A DNA stretch of 60,000 nucleotides from contig NC_045138.2 in assembly GCF_008831285.2 (NCBI RefSeq), positions 30,167,934 through 30,227,933 of the forward strand, written 5' to 3'. Each line of letters opens with the position of its first letter. Positions within the stretch are counted from its first letter, which is position 1. Under the pieces are notes generated by a model. It saw only the letters and a program-made list of their open reading frames with translations, made no database searches and was not told the DNA's origin. Shown here piece by piece: positions 54,877 through 60,000 of the stretch. The position numbers and the translations under genes are program-made. The stretch comes from Nymphaea colorata. Lineage: Eukaryota; Streptophyta; Magnoliopsida; Nymphaeales; Nymphaeaceae.

Positions 54877-57800
54877 TACATATACATATATACATATATA
54901 GATTATCTAAAATGTGTTATTGGTGTACTTGGTGGTTTTCTTGGTTTGCTGAAGGCACTCATGTAAAACAAGTGATGTAACTCGTATTGGTTGGGTCCAA
55001 TGTTAGATATGTAACACATTATAACATAACAAAATCACACAACTTAATTTTTTTATATTAAAATCTGTTTGTGTCATTTGCAGTACACTGGGATTCCAAT
55101 TGATTAACTCACCTTTGTTTTTCCTTCTTTGTGAGAGGCACATCTTATCATTTTTACTCAAAAAAAGGAAATTCGGTAGACAATTTTAACATCAGGGGTT
55201 AGCTTGGACCCCTTACTGTAGGGAATCGAACAGGATGGATTTGTCAACCACCTACGGCCATAACTCAGGGATAAGTTTTGGAAAATGAGAGAGATAAGGG
55301 GACATGTTCCCTTGGATGGCAAAAATGATCTTAGGCCAGGTAATAAGCGTCCTGTTGAAACTGGCGTTCAGAGACATGGAAACAAGTCTATGCAAAGATG
55401 GATTGTATGCAAAAAAGTCAAGATCTAATGGAAACATGGTCAATCTTCAAACTGAAATGTGTTCATGAGATGGATATCTTCTACATTCCATAACACCTTT
55501 TGCAAAAACTGAACACCCATCATATGCTTAATTCTGTGGATGGCAACTACAGACACTGTATAATATTCAAGTCTATATTAAAACAATGAAGGACTTAATT
55601 TGCAGCAAGAACAGAAAGAAAGCAACACAAAAGGACTGCATCTTCACGAGTCAACCGTAAGAATCTAAATCTTCTAAATGAAATCAAAGCAGGAAAACTA
55701 CGCAACACTATGCACTGCTCAGTGGAATTATCGACTCTATGAGCCCATCAAACAGCCAGATACATGTCCAACGTGATTCTTCAATCTACTATTCCAAAGC
55801 TATGTCTATGGCATATGTCAAGAGCCTCCAGCTTACTTGGTGGCAAACATATGAAATATCTATGCTTAAACTATATCCCGGCATCCATAATTTCACGGAT
55901 GGAGTTGAAATCACAAATGGTAAAAGCATACAAAAAAGGGGAAGAAAAAAAGAAAAAAAAAACTCTCTGGGAAAATGAATTGCACAAATGCAACACATAT
56001 GCTACCTATAACCTAAAATGTTTCCTTAAAAATAATCAAAATGTCCATTTAAATTACTTCAATACATGAACAGGCATTAAACTAAATAGGATTTTATTAT
56101 GCATGACTTGTTCTGTGGAGTCCTAAAACAATTTAATGGTCATAAACTTGAATTTTATTCTGAAGAAAAGACATAAGCTATTAAAACCATTGGAGTTCTA
56201 GTTTTGTTGCATAAAGTAACCCATAAATTTCATTTTTTTACTTTAAATGTGTAAGGATGTCTTTCATACAAAACATAGTATTCAACCTTAAGAAAGTTAT
56301 GTAATCTTAAATTAAAAAAAGAAACCTTTTTGCCATTGTTTAAAATTCTCCTAGAACTAGTTTCAGGGTAGATCAAATCGGTACTCTTCACAGTTAGCTT
56401 ATGTAAAGTAACGTGTCATAAGGTACAGCTACCTAACATCAACATTGGATTAACGTGGGATATGAGTTCAAAACTCTCTGCATATTTTCAAATTAAGAAT
56501 ACATAATTACATATAGTTCTCATCTCAGCTAAGCTAGAGCCACAAGCTTAGACAACTCAAGTTCAAGCAAGCCCAGCTTGCCTCGAAATTCTTGAGAACA
56601 GCCCTAGCTCAGTATACTAAGATCAGCACATAGATGCCACAGCAGAACCACAAGTTTTGATGTAGAAAACCATCTCATTTATCAAAAGAAAACTGAAAAA
56701 TTAAAGACACTAACCACATCAAGCAGCTCACGAGCTTCCTTTTTTAATATGAAAAAATTGGCTTTGTCAAGCTCTTCATGCTCATTATCAATCTGGTAAT
56801 TTTAAAAAAGAAATTGTTAAGATATGTAAAAATAACCAGTATTCAAAAGTAAAACACAAATTTACAAAGTCTAGAAATTATCACACTACAGGACCTTCTG
56901 GAGGACCACCTCCACATCCCCATCTTGCTCTTCTTGCAGCAAGAAGCGCAATAAAGGCTCAGGAATATCAGGATCAAGCATACTTTGGCAATACTGGAAA
57001 TAATTTAAAAGTAAAGCATATTGCCTGAAATGGAGAAATGATTATGTCAGTAATCATTAATAAAAGGGGGACAAGAAGAGAAACAAAAACTTATTAGAAC
57101 AGATATCCAGACCTCCGGCGTAGAAGTTCAGAAGATTCACGTCTGAGAATAGCAACAATGAGTTTCAGCAGTATGGACTGACATGCAGCACTTGACAATT
57201 GTGACATAGAAACAATGTCAAGGCATGTCACACTGTCAGAATCAATGTTTCCAGGGGATAGGAATCTCTCTTCACGTAACTTGGCCATGCATGTAATGGC
57301 AACCTAAAAGACAAGACATGCTTAATCAAGACAAAGCCCAACAAAATTTAACTGGCATCAAATATTATTCATCATGCACCTGTGTCAAGATTGCTGACAT
57401 TTTAACAGAGCAATCTGGAGAAGCAGAAGCCTCTAATGTTGCATCTAGTACTCTGAGGAGCAAAAGAAAGAATATAAATAATATTCAATAAAATCACAAA
57501 CAGATAAAGATAAAAGAAGATAGTTGTCAGTTGACACACTCAAACAAAATCTGGGAGCGGTTCTCAAGAAACATCATCCGTCTAGAAATGGATACCTGAT
57601 TTCAAAAAGCAAAGGAAGTATGTTATAGGCAAGATTGTTTGTGCACAGATGTATCAAAAAAGGATGTTGTGCCATCTACCTCGACTAACTGAGACCAAGC
57701 AACTAAGAGGTGAAGTTGTGCAGCCTGCTCCTCAAGGTTGCGATTGTATCGCCAACCCCACCTTAGCAGCTGCTGGATAGAGTTCTTTAACTCAACTATT

Positions 57801-58115
57801 TTGCCTTCATGAACAAGGGAGACACTTTGTGGGCCCATGTTACACATCTAGATGGAAATACAAAAAAAGGAAATGTTACAACATACAGAAAAAACATGTG
57901 CTAATTGGAGACAATGAAGAGATAAATAATGTGAAATGTTTCCAAAGAACTAAAAGGTAAACTGAAATGTATACGTGGAAATGGAAATATGATATAGCAA
58001 CCTGACACAGTTTTTCACCAAAGGAAGCCAGGTCAATTAACCGGTCACCTCTTTCTGAAAAATAATAAACACCGCCTTTGTCAACAGTTGCAGGGTTTTG
58101 AAGAATATTGCCAAC
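46686..58115 (-). CDS. NUP205: Nuclear pore protein NUP205, C-terminal 723 residues (5' part outside window)
   Basis: Exons in transcript order: 58002-58115, 57680-57847, 57540-57595, 57380-57452, 57113-57303, 56895-57024, 56715-56792, 52643-52807, 50222-50395, 50025-50162, 49519-49662, 49302-49424, 49129-49224, 48298-48435, 48116-48216, 47695-47814, 47535-47613 and 46686-46769. All are GT-AG and every phase matches. NUP205 is a large helical-solenoid scaffold of the inner ring of the nuclear pore complex; plant forms are about 1,850 aa, so roughly 40% is here. Diagnostic blocks from remembered plant NUP205 are LLRWGWRYN and LEEQAAQLH, DSVTCLDIVSMSQLSSAACQS, LLNYFQYCQSMLDPDIP, LDTLISIDRDQFFLSHLQSRG, LRLILCLTSLVDVSDFFE, and the terminal KVGHSLKVFHRLVRSLKELA. 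Two introns (2.2 and 3.9 kb) hold transposon remnants. No exon was found in 58116-60000, so the next upstream intron is at least 1.9 kb. An in-frame block at 47333-47476 could act as an alternative last exon. Confidence 0.93.
47333..47476 (-). CDS. Possible alternative last exon of NUP205
   Basis: After exon 47535-47613 (phase 0) there is a good acceptor (CTTTTCAG) and a 47-codon open frame ending in TGA. It encodes a peptide starting VIVPIRASIYSFDILQSVYE and containing CNPGFLLPSD. It would replace the conserved KVGHSLKVF-type C-terminus encoded at 46686-46769. The conserved C-terminus argues that the distal exon is the main one. This block is either an alternative terminal exon or chance open sequence in the 765-nt last intron. 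Confidence 0.25.
   Translation of the reverse strand: MIVPIRASIYSFDILQSVYETCQRVVSLATQECNPGFLLPSDTVMCA
51540..51647 (+). mobile_element. Copia-type LTR edge with primer-binding site (remnant)
   Basis: TGGTATCAGAGC (51636-51647) is the canonical primer-binding site complementary to plant initiator tRNA-Met. It directly follows a sequence ending ...GATGCAACA, the expected CA end of a 5' LTR. No second LTR and no gag/pol frame is seen downstream, so this is a truncated or miniature LTR retroelement. The left end of the LTR was not located; the start given is nominal. It lies in the 2.2-kb NUP205 intron 50396-52642, in the opposite orientation to the gene. Confidence 0.6.
53523..53875. mobile_element. 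MITE, CATAGTCACAAA family, copy 3 (NUP205 intron)
   Basis: Perfect 12-bp inverted ends CATAGTCACAAA...TTTGTGACTATG. The flanks are GTCCAATT (53515-53522) and GTCCAAAT (53876-53883), 7 of 8 identical. The interior (353 bp total) is poly-A/T-rich with the shared GCGAGCTTGAAAAAAAC and CTGTTTGGCATTA words. It is non-coding and located in the 3.9-kb intron 52808-56714. Confidence 0.85.
54830..54900. repeat. (TA)n(CA)n(TACA)n microsatellite
   Basis: A TA run passes into a CA run and then alternating CATA/TATA units, within the 3.9-kb NUP205 intron. A separate CA/TG-rich patch lies at about 54112-54205. Confidence 0.9.
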
Positions 58116-60000
58116 CTACATGTGAAATCACAATAACAACAAGGAGAAAAAGGTTCAAAAGAAGGAACAAGTTTACAATAAATGGCACTTCTGATTTGAT
58201 TACAATGAAAAAAGCAACCATATTCATATAGGCGTTATGATAATGGCACCATTTCTTTATTAAAAAAACAGAAACAGGTATTCCAAATTGTATGATTGTA
58301 AAGAGATATAATAACAACATCAGGAAAAAAGAAAAGGGTAAAAACATTGTCTTTATCTGAACCATAACAATCAGGAAAATTTGCTCTAGCTGAAATCATT
58401 AACAGGCATATGTAATGAGTTTTTGTTAGAAGATACATACTTAAGAGAATGTACAGGAAGATTTGTCATTTTGTGCACATTTTATATGCTCTCTATGACC
58501 CAACATTGTCATGGGATACCTAACACATAAATTTTCTAATTAACATGGTTGCAGCATCAGTAATATACCAAATATGAAGTTCAGTCAATTGTCAAGGGGT
58601 ATAATGGGGAATCAACACTAACACTATTACTGGCTGTTAACTGCCCCTAAAGTTCATTTTGTTCCTTTCTGTTCAGCCAACCCCATTGTCCCAGTAACAG
58701 CTGTAAAGTTTGTATTGCAAACCAAATAGGGGAGGATCAAGGACACAATGTGTCACCATAACGTGGAACCACAGAAGTGACTGTCTAGTCACAGAAAACG
58801 CGTTTTTTTGGGAAAAAAACGCGATAAATTAACCGGCCATTTAAAACTTTTAAAAAAACACATTTTTTTGAAAAAAAAAAGTTAAAAACAAAAAAAACGT
58901 GTTTCTTTCAGTTTTTTTTACTTTTTTCATTTTTTTTCAATTTTTTTAATGTCAAACAGTTTTTTTTTATTTTCTATTTTTTATTTGTTTCAAATGTACT
59001 TATCTTTTGATGTTTGTGTTATTAGTTTCTCACATTTTTAGTTTTTTTAAATTTTTAAAAATTTACCATATTTTTCTCGTTTTTTTCAAGCTCGCCATAT
59101 TATACCCGAGAAAAACCTCGCCGTTTAAAACCCCAAGGCGTTATTTGTGACTACGCATAGAACACAAGACCAAAGGAATGAGAGAGAGAGAGATGGGAAA
59201 CAGCCAATAGTGGGGCAGACAGAAACGAAAGCTGCCAACAGGAGTCATTAATCAATAAGTTTGTGAAACATACTCATCAGAATGACAGCTCTGAGTTCAC
59301 ACAACAAAATTGCACAGAAACTGAAAATGGCAAATGACAAATGGACCTCAAAACAAAATAAGGAGAAACAAAATCTACAAAGCTCATGGGCCTAACTGAT
59401 GGTCTAACAATAAAATCTAATAGAACACGGAACCTCACTGACAGGGCACTCATGTTTTTGAAATGCAATGAGAATCGCATTTTTTCCTGAGCTTCTCATA
59501 TGATTCTCACATTCTTCTGCTTTTCCTTCCAAACTTCCTATGCGTCTTCCATTTCATTTCCTCATGTTGCTTCTGTGCCCCTCATACATTTAGCAATTTA
59601 CCCACAAACCTTTCACTAATCTTACTTTAACAAGCACGATTTTCAGGGCTTAAGAACATAATGATTCTTAAAAAACATAATTTTGTTACACATACCTCAC
59701 CACATATGATCTTAATTTTTTTTTTAACTTTATCAATTCAAACTGCCAATTTTTAAAATAACAATGAAAAAACTGGGTGTATTTGTTAGTTCAAACCACA
59801 CTAACAGTTGCATCTTGATAGCTATAGGTCCCCGATTTTGTTGTAAAATAATTATAATCCTCTAGGGTTACATAATGGTAAAATTCTATCTGCGAGTGAA
59901 ACAGGTGAGTTTGGTCACAGGGTTTGGTATGTGTTGTTAGGATACATATCTTAGGATTTAGCATCATTATTTGTTTTAGAATTCAATTTTTTGTTCGTAT
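58116..60000. other. Presumed NUP205 intron running off the window
   Basis: No segment here could be attached as a coding exon on the minus strand before the exon at 58002-58115, which starts in phase 0 after a good acceptor. Apart from the MITE at 58785-59155 it is AT-rich sequence with no recognisable gene. A short exon could have been missed. Confidence 0.5.
58785..59155. mobile_element. MITE, CATAGTCACAAA family, copy 4 (inverted)
   Basis: It reads CTAGTCACAGAAAACGCG at the left and TTATTTGTGACTACG at the right, the family ends in inverse orientation to copies 1-3. The interior contains the inverse of the GGCGAGCTTGAAAAAAACGAG and CTGTTTGACATT words. I see no clear target duplication, so this copy is older or rearranged. 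It lies upstream of the first NUP205 exon in the window, presumably in an intron. Confidence 0.75.

Noticed and set aside
55739-56069. Overlapping 79- and 101-codon plus-strand frames in the NUP205 intron
   Set aside because: Lys-rich tails come from A runs; no splice context and no homologue recognised.
47333-58115. Assignment of the minus-strand gene to exportin-4 or another exportin
   Set aside because: First impression from helical-repeat composition. The assembled exons match remembered plant NUP205 blocks in order, including the C-terminus, and not exportin-4.

Overview
The window is nuclear DNA of a flowering plant. It is AT-rich, its genes are split by many GT-AG introns, it carries long (GA)n and (TA)n microsatellites, and it is littered with small non-autonomous DNA transposons. 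The proteins are plant-type: a YUCCA auxin enzyme, a plant GH28 polygalacturonase and a plant NUP205. I could not fix the species. All gene models were made by hand from splice sites, reading phase and remembered family sequence; no alignment was run.

Layout. Positions 1-14000 hold no recognised gene. They contain repeats, several exon-like blocks, and one chain of four phase-compatible exon-like segments at 4504-5316 that I cannot name. A complete YUCCA flavin monooxygenase gene lies at 14518-17147 (+, 4 exons, 433 aa). Positions 17148-30375 are about 13 kb of repeat-rich intergenic DNA. A complete secreted polygalacturonase gene lies at 30376-35175 (+, 9 exons including a 21-nt microexon, 414 aa). 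Positions 35176-39994 are intergenic and include a GC-rich palindrome cluster and a transposon-like block that ends 253 bp before the next start codon. A complete RCL1 gene (RNA 3'-phosphate cyclase-like, ribosome biogenesis) lies at 39995-45364 (+, 6 exons, 380 aa). Converging on it is the 3' part of NUP205 (inner-ring nucleoporin) at 46686-58115 (-): 18 exons encode the last 723 aa, and the 5' part lies beyond the window.

The four genes do not form a pathway. They are independent loci for auxin synthesis, pectin breakdown, 18S rRNA processing and the nuclear pore scaffold. The most informative non-genic content is transposon structure that can be read directly from target-site duplications. 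There is a 782-bp hAT-like element built from a CGTATCGTACGATACG palindrome inside RCL1 intron 4. There is a four-copy MITE family with CATAGTCACAAA-type ends, including copies in RCL1 and NUP205 introns. A second MITE family has GTGGAGCC-type ends, and a GGGTGCGG-rich element sits upstream of RCL1. No RNA gene, CRISPR array or clearly new biological system was seen.
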